Notes: generated by a model from the letters alone, not told the origin. Positions 46,619 through 55,329 are shown, counted from the stretch's first letter. The stretch: DNA of 64,000 nt from Ancylobacter sp. TS-1 (GCF_009223885.1 NZ_CP045144.1:682001-746000); one strand, 5' to 3'. A program made the numbers and translations.

Positions 46619-48283
46619 ATGAATGTAACCTTGCCGATCACCAGCCGGGCCGCCCTCTATCTCCGCGTCTCGACCACGCGGCAGGCCGACGTTGACCTGT
46701 CCATCCCAGACCAGCGCCTCCAGACCGCCGCCTATTGCGAGCGGCAGGGCTGGTCCGTTGTGGCGGAGTATGTGGAGCCGGGTGCGTCGGCGATGGACGA
46801 CAGCCGGCACGAGTTCCAGCGGATGATCGAACGGGCATCCGATGACGATCGCCCATTCGATGTCATCGTCGTCCATAGCTTCAGCCGGTTCTTCCGCGAT
46901 GCCTTCGGGTTGGAGATGTACATCCGACGCCTCGCGAAGCACGGCGTGCGGCTCGTCTCCATCACCCAGGAGCTCGGGGATGATCCAGCTCAGGTCATGA
47001 TGCGGCAGGTCATCGCCTTGTTCGACGAGTACCAGTCCCGCGAGAACGCCAAGTATGTGCTGCGGGCCATGAAGGAGAATGCCCGGCAGGGCTTCTATAA
47101 CGGCTCCCGCCTGCCGCTCGGCTTCGCCCTCGAAGAGGTGGAGAAGCGCGGCCATCGCACGAAGAAGCGAATCGTCGTTGATCCGGTTGAGGCCGAGCTG
47201 GTGCGGCTGATGTTCGATCTCTACCTGCAGGGAGATGGCACATCGGGTCCCATGGGCATCAAGGAGATAACCAAGCATCTCAACGCCAAGGGCTACCGCA
47301 CCCGTCTTGGAGCCCGCTACGGTGTCGGCACCATCCACGGGATCCTGACCAATCCCGTTTATGTCGGGGAATGGAGCTTCAACAAGCGAAGCTCGAAGAC
47401 CGGCCAGGTGAAGCCGCAGCACGAGGTTATCCCGATCTCGGAGCCGGCCATCCTCGAGCGCCGCACTTTCGACAAGGTGCAGAAGGCGCTCAGGGCGAAG
47501 AGCCCGCACAACAGCCCGCCACGGGTCATCTCAGGTCCGATCCTGCTGACTGGGCTTGCCTATTGCGCCTGCTGCGGCAGCTCCATGACGCTGCGCACCG
47601 GCACATCGAAGAGCGGCAGGGTCTATCGCTATTACAGCTGCTCCACCTCTGGCCGGGTCGGCAAATCCGCCTGCAAAGGGCGAACGGTGCCGATGGAGAA
47701 GCTCGACCATCTGGTCACACGCCATGTGGCCGAACGGGTCCTGATGCCCGAACGGCTGGAGGCGCTGCTGCAGTCCGTCGTCGACCGGCGGGTGAAAGCA
47801 GATGCCGAGGTTCAGGCGCGGATCGATGAACTCGCTCGCGAAAGGACGACAGCGGAAGACAAGCTCCGGCGGCTCTACCAGCTTGTCGCCGACGGCATCG
47901 CGGAACCCGACAATATGCTCAAGGAGCAGATTGCGAAGCTCAAGGTAGACCGGGATCGGGCGCATTCGGCCCTGAAGCGGATCGAGAATCAGGGAGCAGC
48001 CGCCAGCCGGCTTGATCCGGACAAGCTTGCCCGCTTCGGGCAACTCATGCGGTCAAACATCACAGAGGGTGAGGTGCCGTTCCGCAAAGCCTATCTGCGG
48101 TCGCTTATCGACGCGATCGAAGTCGACCAACACGTCGTGCGCATCCACGGGTCAAGGTCGGTGCTGGAAAGGGCCGTACTCGCCGACCGCGCCACCCAGC
48201 CGGGTGTTCGCGGTTTTGTACGGAAATGGCGCGCCCTAGGGGAGTCGAACCCCTCTCTCCACCGTGAAAGGGTGGCGTCCTAA
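46619..48283 (+). CDS. Large serine recombinase (site-specific integrase)
   Basis: About 554 residues. The resolvase-type catalytic domain starts with AALYLRVSTTRQ (nucleophile Ser18), followed by VVHSFSRFFRDAFG and the recombinase domain with LNAKGYRTRLGARYGVGTIH and ILTNPVYVGEW. A zinc ribbon (CACCGSS ... CSTSGRVGKSACKG) and a coiled coil (LARERTTAEDKLRRLYQLV) complete it, as in large serine integrases. ATG 46619 follows GGAGG; GTG 46577 is an alternative. The last about 18 codons (from about 48227) lie inside tRNA-Glu read on the opposite strand, so the natural C-terminus was set by insertion next to the tRNA. Confidence 0.9.
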   Translation: MNVTLPITSRAALYLRVSTTRQADVDLSIPDQRLQTAAYCERQGWSVVAEYVEPGASAMDDSRHEFQRMIERASDDDRPFDVIVVHSFSRFFRDAFGLEMYIRRLAKHGVRLVSITQELGDDPAQVMMRQVIALFDEYQSRENAKYVLRAMKENARQGFYNGSRLPLGFALEEVEKRGHRTKKRIVVDPVEAELVRLMFDLYLQGDGTSGPMGIKEITKHLNAKGYRTRLGARYGVGTIHGILTNPVYVGEWSFNKRSSKTGQVKPQHEVIPISEPAILERRTFDKVQKALRAKSPHNSPPRVISGPILLTGLAYCACCGSSMTLRTGTSKSGRVYRYYSCSTSGRVGKSACKGRTVPMEKLDHLVTRHVAERVLMPERLEALLQSVVDRRVKADAEVQARIDELARERTTAEDKLRRLYQLVADGIAEPDNMLKEQIAKLKVDRDRAHSALKRIENQGAAASRLDPDKLARFGQLMRSNITEGEVPFRKAYLRSLIDAIEVDQHVVRIHGSRSVLERAVLADRATQPGVRGFVRKWRALGESNPSLHRERVAS

Positions 48284-48301
48284 CCGATAGACGAAGGGCG
48301 C
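48227..48301 (-). tRNA. tRNA-Glu (anticodon TTC)
   Basis: On the minus strand the acceptor stem GCGCCCT pairs with AGGGCGC, the anticodon stem-loop is CCACC-CTTTCAC-GGTGG (anticodon TTC), and the T-arm has GGTTCGACTCC. A discriminator G and an encoded CCA follow. It forms the right boundary of the island; the recombinase coding frame overlaps its 3' half on the other strand. Confidence 0.96.
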
Positions 48302-48313
48302 GCAGGCGGGGCC

Positions 48314-48342
48314 CTTATAGGGGCGAGCGAAGCCGCGCACAA
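48314..48342 (-). promoter_or_regulatory. Promoter of tRNA-Glu
   Basis: Read on the minus strand, TTGTGC (48342-48337) and TATAAG (48319-48314) are spaced by 17 bp. The -10 box lies about 13 bp before the mature tRNA 5' end. This is a typical strong stable-RNA promoter layout with a GC-rich discriminator (GGCCCCGCC). Confidence 0.6.
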
Positions 48343-48536
48343 GACGTCGCGGGACATGTCGTCCACAGCTCCGTCGAGAGCGGGTGCGTCGCCCGGCAGG
48401 GCCGCCGCGCGGGCGGGGCGGCCCCTCCGGCCGAGCGTCGGTCGCTCGCTTCTCGGGGAACCTTACTCCGGGTGCCTCATGTGGAGTTCACCCTTTGGAG
48501 TTCACGCCCCCGGGTTTACGATTCGGGGTTCACCAC

Positions 48537-48959
48537 TCACCACTTGCCGATATTGGGCGCCGAGGCCCAGGGCTCCTGCGCCGGCAGGGCGGCGCCCTTC
48601 TGCAACAGCTCGATGGAGATGTTGTCGGGCGAGCGGACGAAGGCCATGCGCCCGTCGCGGGGCGGGCGGTTTATGGTGACGCCGCCGGCCTGCAGCTTCT
48701 CGCAGGTGGCGTAGATGTCGTCGACCTCGAAGGCGAGGTGGCCGAAATTGCGGCCCTCGCCATAGGCTTCCGGGTCCCAATTGTGGGTCAGCTCGATCTC
48801 GGCGACGCCTTCCTGCCCCGGCGCGGCGAGGAAGATGAGCGTGAAGCGCCCCTGTGGCACCTCCTTGCGGCGAACTTCCACCAGGCCCAGCTTGGTGCAG
48901 TAGAAGTCGAGCGAGGCCTTGATGTCGGTGACGCGCACCATGGTGTGAAGAAACTTCAT
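48537..48959 (-). CDS. gloA: Lactoylglutathione lyase (glyoxalase I)
   Basis: A 140-residue VOC-fold metalloenzyme that converts the methylglyoxal-glutathione hemithioacetal to S-lactoylglutathione. The four metal ligands align with the E. coli enzyme: His5 ([10 protein letters not shown]), Glu56 (AEIELTHN), His74 ([11 protein letters not shown]) and Glu117 (NISIELLQ). ATG 48959 is chosen by alignment; the frame runs open much further upstream but as antisense of the sirtuin gene. It has a short extra C-terminal tail. Confidence 0.93.
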   Translation of the reverse strand: MKFLHTMVRVTDIKASLDFYCTKLGLVEVRRKEVPQGRFTLIFLAAPGQEGVAEIELTHNWDPEAYGEGRNFGHLAFEVDDIYATCEKLQAGGVTINRPPRDGRMAFVRSPDNISIELLQKGAALPAQEPWASAPNIGKW

Positions 48960-49013
48960 GGGGTTCTCTTTCTGGCGTCGGCGGCGTGGCCGCATGTCGG
49001 GTGAGCGCAACAT

Positions 49014-49781
49014 ATGACGATGGACGACGACATCAAGGCTGCCTGCGACGCGCTCGGTGCCCTGCTGGCGACCATGACGCGCGGTGTGGCGTTCACCGGG
49101 GCGGGCATCTCCACCGAATGCGGCATTCCCGATTTCCGCTCGCCCGGCGGCCTGTGGACCCGCAACCGGCCGATCGACTACGAGGCGTTCCGGACCCGGC
49201 CCGACATGCGCGCGGAAGCCTGGCGGCGCCGCTTCGCGATGGAGGCGGCATTCGGCGCGGCGCGGCCGGGGCGCGGCCATCGCGCGCTGGCCCGGCTCAT
49301 GGGGCAGGGGCGGCTCGCCGGCATCGTCACGCAGAACATAGACGGGCTGCACCAGGCTTCCGGCGTACCGCCGGAGCGGATTGTCGAACTGCACGGCAAC
49401 ACCACCTACGCGACCTGCCTCGATTGCGGCGAGCGCTACGAACTCGGCTGGGTGCGCGCCCGCTTCGAGGCGGCCGGCGAGGCGGCGCCGGACTGTCCCG
49501 GTTGCGACGGCCCCATCAAGTCGGCCACCATCTCCTTCGGCCAGCCCATGCCGGCGCCGGCCATGGCGCGGGCGGCCGAACTGACCGCCGCCTGCGACGT
49601 GTTCCTGGCCATCGGCTCCTCGCTCGTGGTGTGGCCGGCCGCCGGGTTTCCGGTGCAGGCCCGCCGCCACGGAGCGCGCCTCGTCATCATCAACCGCGAG
49701 CCGACCGAACTGGACGAACTCGCCGAACTGGTGATCCGCGCCGATATCGGCGACGTGCTGGAGGCGGCGACAGGCGGGTGA
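49014..49781 (+). CDS. cobB: NAD-dependent protein deacylase, sirtuin (Sir2/CobB)
   Basis: A 255-residue sirtuin. NAD-binding [20 protein letters not shown] and TQNIDGLH, catalytic His127 in VELHGN, and four zinc Cys (CLDC at 135/138, CPGC at 161/164) are all present. [13 protein letters not shown] and [11 protein letters not shown] complete the Rossmann fold. Divergent from gloA. It removes acyl groups from lysines of cytosolic proteins; in bacteria acetyl-CoA synthetase is the classic target. Confidence 0.94.
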   Translation: MTMDDDIKAACDALGALLATMTRGVAFTGAGISTECGIPDFRSPGGLWTRNRPIDYEAFRTRPDMRAEAWRRRFAMEAAFGAARPGRGHRALARLMGQGRLAGIVTQNIDGLHQASGVPPERIVELHGNTTYATCLDCGERYELGWVRARFEAAGEAAPDCPGCDGPIKSATISFGQPMPAPAMARAAELTAACDVFLAIGSSLVVWPAAGFPVQARRHGARLVIINREPTELDELAELVIRADIGDVLEAATGG

Positions 49782-49927
49782 GGGCGCCGGGCGCGATAGC
49801 GGTCAATCGCGCACCACGAATCAATTTGGGTGTTTTCGTGGCGCGCCCGGGTGCTATGCTTCAAAATCAGAATCAAACGGCCCGGCCAATCCTCCCGGGT
49901 CATAGCGTTCCTGGAGGTAGGCAGCCG

Positions 49928-50530
49928 ATGGTATCCGACGGTTCTCTGCCACGGCCGGGTCCGGATGCGCGCGATGCGCTGGACCGGGACGCCGATGCGG
50001 CCGAACGCGCGGACGGCGACGTCGTCCAGATCGCCGGGACCATCAAATGGTTCGATGTTTCCAAGGGTTACGGCTTCGTCGTTCCCGACGGTGGCGGCCG
50101 CGATGTTCTGCTGCACGTGACCTGCCTGCGCCGTGGCGGCTTCAATACCGCGCAGGAAGGCGCGCGCGTCGTGTGCGAGGCGATCGCCCGCGAGCGCGGC
50201 TATCAGGCGCTGCGCGTCATCTCGATGGACGCCTCGACGGCCCTGCACCATTCGCAGCTTCCGCAGGCCCGCACCCATGTGACGGTGCAGCCGGTCGGCG
50301 GTTTCGAGCGCGCCTGGGTGAAATGGTTCAACCGCCTGCGCGGTTTCGGCTTCCTCTCGCGCGGCGATGGCACCGAGGACATCTTCGTCCATATGGAGAC
50401 TCTGCGCCGCCACGGCTTGACCGAGCTGCGGCCCGGACAGATGGTGCTGGTGCGCTTCGGGCCGGGCCCCAAGGGGCTGATGGCCGCCGAAGTGCGCCCC
50501 GATGGTGCGGAGACGCCGTCCTCGCATTAG
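49928..50530 (+). CDS. Cold-shock protein with two CSD domains
   Basis: About 200 residues with two OB-fold cold-shock domains: one from IAGTIKWFDVSKGYGFVVPD (about 37-100) and a second from RAWVKWFNRLRGFGFLSRG with DIFVHMETLRRHG (about 130-190). RNP-like KGYGFV and RGFGFL motifs are visible. GGAGG lies 10 bp before ATG 49928. Two-domain CSD proteins are common in Alphaproteobacteria. It would bind single-stranded RNA or DNA. An open frame far upstream belongs to antisense DNA and is ignored. Confidence 0.92.
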   Translation: MVSDGSLPRPGPDARDALDRDADAAERADGDVVQIAGTIKWFDVSKGYGFVVPDGGGRDVLLHVTCLRRGGFNTAQEGARVVCEAIARERGYQALRVISMDASTALHHSQLPQARTHVTVQPVGGFERAWVKWFNRLRGFGFLSRGDGTEDIFVHMETLRRHGLTELRPGQMVLVRFGPGPKGLMAAEVRPDGAETPSSH

Positions 50531-50554
50531 GGCACGCCGTCTTGTCACCAGGGA

Positions 50555-50572
50555 GGGCGCCCGCGGGCGCCC
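50555..50572. promoter_or_regulatory. 18-bp perfect palindrome between the cold-shock and DUF192 genes
   Basis: GGGCGCCCGCGGGCGCCC is self-complementary over all 18 bases and lies 7 bp before the DUF192 ATG. The GGGAGGG purine run directly before it may be a ribosome-binding site at unusual distance. It may act as a terminator stem for the upstream gene or as a structure controlling translation of the next. Confidence 0.45.
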
Positions 50573-50579
50573 GTGCAGC

Positions 50580-51065
50580 ATGATCCTCGTTTCCACCGCG
50601 CCACGCCCGGGCGCGCGCACCGTGCGGCTGATCGCCGGAATCCTCCTTTTCGTGCTTCTCGCCGCCGTGTCGGCACAGGCGGCGAGTTTCGAGAAGCTCA
50701 CCATCCTCACCCGCTCGGGCCCGGTCCCGGTGCAGATCGAGCTGGCCGTGACGCCGGCGGAACGGGCGAAGGGGCTGATGTACCGTACCGAGCTGGCGGC
50801 CGGTTCCGGCATGCTGTTCGATTTCGGCGTCGAGCAGCCGGTCTATATGTGGATGAAGAACACCTACATCTCGCTCGACATGGTGTTCATCCGCGCGGAT
50901 GGCCGGGTGGCGAGCATCGCCACCGACACGGTGCCGCTGTCGACGGCGACGATCTCGTCGGGTGTGCCGGTCAAGGCGGTGCTGGAGCTGCCGGCGGGCA
51001 CCGCAAAGGCGCTCGGCATCGCGGTCGGCGACCGGGTCGAGCACCGGCTGTTCGGCGTCCGCTAG
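50580..51065 (+). CDS. DUF192-family exported protein
   Basis: 161 residues from ATG 50580. The N-terminus has a basic stretch and hydrophobic core (LIAGILLFVLLAAVSAQAAS), a probable signal peptide or anchor. The DUF192 domain follows: ERAKGLMYRTEL, GMLFDFGVEQPVYMWMKNTY, LDMVFI and VLELPAGTAKALGI. DUF192 proteins are small, single-domain and of unknown biochemical role, often located next to cold-shock genes in this lineage (inference from memory). Confidence 0.9.
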   Translation: MILVSTAPRPGARTVRLIAGILLFVLLAAVSAQAASFEKLTILTRSGPVPVQIELAVTPAERAKGLMYRTELAAGSGMLFDFGVEQPVYMWMKNTYISLDMVFIRADGRVASIATDTVPLSTATISSGVPVKAVLELPAGTAKALGIAVGDRVEHRLFGVR

Positions 51066-51084
51066 CCGTCGCGGCGCCCGGCGC

Positions 51085-51471
51085 TCAGTAGAAGGGCGGG
51101 CCCCAGGGGCCGAGGTCGAACGAGGCCTGCTCGTTCATCATGGCCGTCATCTCCTGCTCCTTTACCAGCTTCTGCTGGAAGACCATCTGCTGGTAGGCGG
51201 AGAAGGCATCCTGGTTGCCGACATACAGGCACCCGCACACGGTCGGGTCGGCATAGATGAACACCGGCTGGCCGTTCTGGCTCTTCACCGTGAATTCGTT
51301 GGGCGGCAGGCTCTTGAGCGAGGCGATTCGCGCCGGGCTGTCGGCCATCCGCATCTTGAAGCCGGCGGCGGAGAGCATGTTGCCCTTATCCGGCGGCGGG
51401 TTCTGCGTGGTGGCGCAGGCGGAGGCGGCGATGCTGACGACAACCAGCGCGGCGATGGCGGAGGGCTTCAC
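51085..51471 (-). CDS. Hypothetical lipoprotein, 128 residues
   Basis: GTG 51471 is supported by AGGAG 9 bp upstream. The N-terminus ([18 protein letters not shown]) is a lipoprotein signal with lipobox SAC. The mature part contains [20 protein letters not shown] with two close Cys, and ends in a Met/Gln-rich helix and LGPWGPPFY. No domain is recognised. It is convergent with the DUF192 gene. Confidence 0.7.
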   Translation of the reverse strand: MKPSAIAALVVVSIAASACATTQNPPPDKGNMLSAAGFKMRMADSPARIASLKSLPPNEFTVKSQNGQPVFIYADPTVCGCLYVGNQDAFSAYQQMVFQQKLVKEQEMTAMMNEQASFDLGPWGPPFY

Positions 51472-51671
51472 TCCCGATACTCCTGCGGCACGGACCCGAA
51501 TGTGCGGAAGGTAACAGGCGATCCCCGGGTGTCGAGTCCGTCGCCTTCCGCCGAACTTTGGGGCCGGGCGTCGCCACGAGCCTTGCCATGCGCGGGCGCT
51601 CTGTGCCATTCCAGAGCGCCCACAGCCGACAGGCTCGGGCAAGCCGTGCATTCGCAACGGTTTCGATGGAT

Positions 51672-51748
51672 CGGGGCATAGCGCAGCCCGGTAGCGCGGA
51701 AGTTTTGGGAACTTCAGGTCGCAGGTTCGAATCCTGCTGCCCCGACCA
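51672..51748 (+). tRNA. tRNA-Pro (anticodon TGG)
   Basis: Acceptor stem CGGGGCA pairs with TGCCCCG, D-arm GCGCAGCCCGGTAGCGC, anticodon stem-loop GAAGT-TTTGGGA-ACTTC giving TGG, T-arm GGTTCGAATCC, discriminator A and encoded CCA. Confidence 0.97.
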
Positions 51749-51794
51749 TTCGGACGTGCGAGGCTGGGGAGCCAGGGTTAAGGGAGCGAAGGAC

Positions 51795-52100
51795 ATGGTG
51801 GCACGCATCTACAAGCCGACCCGCAACGCGATGCAGTCCGGCTCCGCGAAGACCAAGCTCTGGGTGCTCGACTATGAGCCCGAGCAGCCGCGCCAGGTCG
51901 AGCCGCTGATGGGCTATACCAGCTCCGGCGACATGAACAGCCAGCTGCGCCTGCGCTTCGACAGCAAGGAAGAGGCGGTCGCCTATGCCGAGCGGCACGG
52001 CATCGCCTATCAGGTGCAGGAGCCCAAGGAACCGTCGCGGCGCAAGATCGCCTATGCCGACAATTTCAGCTTCCGCCGCATCGGCCAGTGGACCCACTGA
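51795..52100 (+). CDS. NDUFS4-like accessory subunit of respiratory complex I
   Basis: A 101-residue protein of the 'ETC complex I subunit conserved region' family, homologous to mitochondrial NDUFS4 (18 kDa). The family features are [49 protein letters not shown] and [15 protein letters not shown]. Such supernumerary subunits occur only in Alphaproteobacteria among bacteria. It is flanked by tRNA-Pro (47 bp before) and tRNA-Arg (27 bp after), far from the nuo genes. Confidence 0.93.
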   Translation: MVARIYKPTRNAMQSGSAKTKLWVLDYEPEQPRQVEPLMGYTSSGDMNSQLRLRFDSKEEAVAYAERHGIAYQVQEPKEPSRRKIAYADNFSFRRIGQWTH

Positions 52101-52127
52101 CCGCGCCGGCGGTGCCGACCGGGCACG

Positions 52128-52204
52128 GACCGCGTAGCTCAGCTGGATAGAGCAGCCGCCTTCTAAGCGGCAGGTCGCTGGTTCGAGCCCAGCCGCGGTC
52201 GCCA
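52128..52204 (+). tRNA. tRNA-Arg (anticodon TCT)
   Basis: Acceptor stem GACCGCG pairs with CGCGGTC, D-arm GCTCAGCTGGATAGAGC, anticodon stem-loop GCCGC-CTTCTAA-GCGGC giving TCT, T-arm GGTTCGAGCCC, discriminator G and encoded CCA. Confidence 0.97.
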
Positions 52205-52313
52205 GTTTCCTCCCCTCTGATTTCCCGATCTGCGCCACTCGGGCGCGCGGTTGTATTTGATCGCCAGCGCGACCCTGTCGTGCAATCATGCCGTTCTCAT
52301 TGGGGGATGGGGC

Positions 52314-53054
52314 ATGCTTTGGCGATCCGGCGTGGTGCTTCTGGCTCTGGTGCTGGCAGGGTGCGCCGACCATCGGATGGCCACTCCGCAACCCATTGCG
52401 GCGCGGGACATCGCCGATGTTCTGGTCGAGATCAAGCGCCAGCTCCAAGTCTATGCGATTCGCGTCGCGACGCTGGCGCCCGGCCGGCTGAGCAGCGAGA
52501 CCGACCCTTCGGCGCCACCGCGCGCCTTCAATTGCGGCAATGGCGACATTCGCTTCGATGTCAGAAAGATCCGGCTTGCGCTGCTGACCAAGACATCGGC
52601 GTCCGCCAAGCTGTCGGCGGCGGGAACGCTCGGTGTCTCGCCCGTCTCGGTGGGCGTGGGAGCCGGCTACGGCGCCGAAGGCTCGCAGGAACTTGTGGTG
52701 TTTCTCTTCCCGCAGAAGACCAAGCCGCGCCTGTCGGAGGTCGACACGGCGGCGGCTGCGCCCATCGCCGCGCAACTGCTCGCGCTGCGTGACGCGATGA
52801 TCGTCGCGGCGCAGGCGCCGGGCCCGTGCTGGCACACGAACACCCCCCAGCGGCCGGCGTCGGAGGCGGGAACTTACAAGCTCGGGCTTCAGGTCACCGT
52901 CTCGGTCGACGGAAAGATCGGCGTTACGCTCGCGCCAGTCACTCTGGGTGCCAGCGGCGAGGTCAAGAGTACCACCGGCAACGAGATGACCGTGACCTTC
53001 GAGCAGCCCGTGTCCGGCCCGGGCGATTCGGAAAGCTCCTACATCGTCCGCTAA
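52314..53054 (+). CDS. Hypothetical lipoprotein with two similar C-terminal beta segments
   Basis: 246 residues from ATG 52314, preceded by a GGGGATGG purine run. The signal LLALVLAGC gives lipidated Cys17. Two segments look alike: FDVRKIRLALLTKTSASAKL...GVSPVSVGVGAG (about 82-118) and KLGLQVTVSVDGKIGVTLAP...LGASGEV (about 200-230). Both are amphipathic strands ending in a Gly/Ser turn. This recalls domains found beside trypsin-like proteases ('trypco2'), but the match is tentative. There is no protease nearby. Confidence 0.7.
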   Translation: MLWRSGVVLLALVLAGCADHRMATPQPIAARDIADVLVEIKRQLQVYAIRVATLAPGRLSSETDPSAPPRAFNCGNGDIRFDVRKIRLALLTKTSASAKLSAAGTLGVSPVSVGVGAGYGAEGSQELVVFLFPQKTKPRLSEVDTAAAAPIAAQLLALRDAMIVAAQAPGPCWHTNTPQRPASEAGTYKLGLQVTVSVDGKIGVTLAPVTLGASGEVKSTTGNEMTVTFEQPVSGPGDSESSYIVR

Positions 53055-53168
53055 GGCGCCCAGCCCTGCGCGGCACGCATAGCGACATGCCAGGGTCACG
53101 AAAGTCGAATCGCGACGCCGGCACGTCCGCGTTATCGGAGCCGGCCTTCCTCCGTTTCGGGTCTCGCC

Positions 53169-54662
53169 ATGCATCGTGAACGTATCCGCCAGCCCTCGCT
53201 GTGGGAGAAGATCGTCAGCGCGGAGGAGGCGGCCGCTTATATTCGCGACGGCATGACGGTCGGCATGAGCGGCTTCACCCGGGCCGGCGAGGCCAAAGCG
53301 GTGCCGATGGCGCTGGCCGCGCGGGCGAAGACCGAGCCGCTGAAGATCACCCTCATTACCGGCGCCTCGCTCGGCAACGACCTCGACAAGCAGCTCGCCG
53401 AGGCCCACGTGCTCTCGCGGCGCATCCCGTTCCAGTCCGACCCGGCGCTGCGCAAGGCGATCAATGCCGGCGAGGTGATGTTCGTCGACCAGCATTTGTC
53501 GGAGACGGTGGAGCTTCTGCGCACGCGCCAGCTCGGGCCGATCGACGTCGCGGTGATCGAGGCGGTGGCGATCACCGAGCAGGGCGGCATCATCCCGACC
53601 ACCTCGGTCGGCAATTCGGCCAGCTTCGCCATCCTCGCCGACAAGGTGATCGTCGAGATCAACCTTTCGCAGCCGACGCTGCTGGAAGGTCTGCACGACA
53701 TCTACATCCCGACGCGCCGGCCGGTGCGCCACCCCATTCCCATCGTGGCGCCGGAGAACCGCGTCGGCCTGCCCTTCATCCCGATCGACCCGGAGAAGAT
53801 CGCCGCCATCGTCGTCACCTCCAAGCTGGACTCGTCCTCCACCGTGCTGCCGCCGGACGCCGAGACGCGGGCCATTGCCGGGCATCTGACCGAGCTGTTC
53901 CGCCACGAGGTGGCGATGGGGCGCCTGACCAACACGCTGCAGCCGTTGCAGGCGGGCATCGGCACCATCGCCAATGCGGTGATGCACGGGCTGATCGACA
54001 GCCCGTTCCACAACCTCACCATGTATTCCGAGGTGCTTCAGGACTCCACCTTCGACCTGTTCGACGCCGACAAGCTCGACTTCGCCTCCGGCTCCTCGAT
54101 CACCCTGTCGAAGGCCAAGTACGAGGCGGTGCTGCCGGAGCTGGCGCGCTACAAGCCGAAGCTGGTGCTGCGCCCGCAGGAGATCAGCAACCACCCGGAA
54201 GTGATCCGCCGGCTCGGCGTCATCGCCATCAACACGGCGCTGGAGTTCGACATCTACGGCAACATCAACTCCACCCATGTCGGCGGCACCCATATGATGA
54301 ACGGCATTGGCGGCTCCGGGGACTTTGCCCGCAATGCCTATCTCTCCGTCTTCGTCACTAAGTCGACCGCCAAGAACGGCGCCATTTCGAGCCTGGTGCC
54401 GATGGTCGGCCATGTCGACCACACCGAGCACGACGTCGATATCGTCGTCACCGAGCAGGGGCTGGCGGACCTGCGCAATCTCGCCCCGCGCGAGAGGGCG
54501 CCGCTCATCATCGCCAATTGCGCCCACCCGTCCTACCGCGAAGCGCTGGCCGATTATCACCGGCGCGCGCTCGCCCGGGGCGGGCACACCCCGCATCTCA
54601 TCGAGGAGGCGCTGTCCTGGCACGCGGCGCTGCGCGAGCGCGGGACCATGCTTCCGGGTTAG
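53169..54662 (+). CDS. Acetyl-CoA hydrolase/transferase family, probable succinyl-CoA:acetate CoA-transferase
   Basis: A 497-residue class I CoA-transferase. Catalytic Glu288 is in LTMYSEVLQDS. Other family blocks are GMSGFTRAGEAKAVP, VAVIEAVAITEQGGIIPT, EFDIYGNINSTHVGGTHMMN and IVVTEQGLADLRNLAPRERA. The length matches AarC/SucC-type enzymes that swap CoA between succinyl-CoA and acetate, letting the TCA cycle run without succinyl-CoA synthetase or activating acetate. Propionyl-CoA:succinate transferase (ScpC) is the other option. Confidence 0.92.
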   Translation: MHRERIRQPSLWEKIVSAEEAAAYIRDGMTVGMSGFTRAGEAKAVPMALAARAKTEPLKITLITGASLGNDLDKQLAEAHVLSRRIPFQSDPALRKAINAGEVMFVDQHLSETVELLRTRQLGPIDVAVIEAVAITEQGGIIPTTSVGNSASFAILADKVIVEINLSQPTLLEGLHDIYIPTRRPVRHPIPIVAPENRVGLPFIPIDPEKIAAIVVTSKLDSSSTVLPPDAETRAIAGHLTELFRHEVAMGRLTNTLQPLQAGIGTIANAVMHGLIDSPFHNLTMYSEVLQDSTFDLFDADKLDFASGSSITLSKAKYEAVLPELARYKPKLVLRPQEISNHPEVIRRLGVIAINTALEFDIYGNINSTHVGGTHMMNGIGGSGDFARNAYLSVFVTKSTAKNGAISSLVPMVGHVDHTEHDVDIVVTEQGLADLRNLAPRERAPLIIANCAHPSYREALADYHRRALARGGHTPHLIEEALSWHAALRERGTMLPG

Positions 54663-54744
54663 GCCGGGTTTCCTTGCGGGCGCAAAAGGCACTAAGCCTC
54701 GGGCGAGCCCAGCGTCCCGAGTCGCCAGCGCCCCCGAGCCGCCC

Positions 54745-55329
54745 ATGCCCCGACGTCTTCGCCTCTATCTCGCCGGACCCGAGGTGTTCCGTCCCGACGC
54801 CGCCGCCGAGGGCGCGCGACTGCGCGCGCTGTGCGAGGAGGCGGGCGCGGAGGGCCTGTTCCCGCTTCACGCGGAGGGCGTCGACATAAGGCAGGCCTGC
54901 ATCGACATGATCGACGACGCCGACGCCCTCGTCGCCAACATCACGCCGTTTCGCGGCGCGCATATGGACCCCGGCACGGCGTTCGAGATCGGCTATGCCG
55001 AGGCGCGCGGCAAGCCGGTGTTCCTGTGGTCGGACGACATGCGCACGCTAATCCAGCGCGTCCCTCCGGTGGCCGAGGGGCGCGATGCCGATGGGCACCT
55101 CGTCGAGGACTGGGGCAAGCCGGAGAACCTGATGATCGTGCCGGACGGGCGAACCGTGTGGCCGACAGCGCAGGAGGCGATCGCCGAGGCGACCGGCATG
55201 CTCGGCTTCTCGGTCAAGAATCGCGAGCTAAAGCGCCTGACGCGATTCCTCGTCACACTCGCCTTCCTGGCCAGCCTCGGCGTCGCGCTCGCTGCCGGCG
55301 CCATCGTCAACCGGATTGTCGGCTGGTAG
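54745..55329 (+). CDS. Nucleoside 2-deoxyribosyltransferase-like protein with C-terminal membrane anchor
   Basis: 194 residues from ATG 54745. Residues 1-150 fit the family: LYLAGPEVFRPDA, NITPFRGAHMDPGTAFEIGYA (catalytic Glu81) and GKPVFLW. The last about 30 residues form a hydrophobic helix (LVTLAFLASLGVALAAGAIV) with a short tail, which is unusual for this soluble family and would tether it to the inner membrane. The enzyme would break or transfer N-glycosidic bonds of deoxynucleosides. It stands alone after the CoA-transferase. Confidence 0.85.
   Translation: MPRRLRLYLAGPEVFRPDAAAEGARLRALCEEAGAEGLFPLHAEGVDIRQACIDMIDDADALVANITPFRGAHMDPGTAFEIGYAEARGKPVFLWSDDMRTLIQRVPPVAEGRDADGHLVEDWGKPENLMIVPDGRTVWPTAQEAIAEATGMLGFSVKNRELKRLTRFLVTLAFLASLGVALAAGAIVNRIVGW

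Larger units (their letters stand above)
28171..48230. mobile_element. Genomic island inserted next to tRNA-Glu, about 20 kb, carrying defence genes
   Basis: The right end is the 3' end of tRNA-Glu, with a large serine recombinase directly beside it. The left end is placed at the truncated ORF near 28170. Inside, base composition shifts to lower GC in several blocks. Long non-coding gaps appear, and gene content is accessory: restriction-modification genes, nucleases, a helicase pair and two different recombinases. Two recombinase types suggest a composite of successive insertions. No second copy of the tRNA 3' end was found on the left, so the exact boundaries are uncertain. Confidence 0.65.

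Noticed and set aside
48481-48540. Repeated GAGTTCAC-like units near the gloA stop
   Set aside because: Three short imperfect units without regular spacing; not enough for a CRISPR or iteron claim.
51714-54746. 1010-codon minus-strand frame
   Set aside because: Runs through two tRNA genes and is antisense to the CoA-transferase; not a gene.
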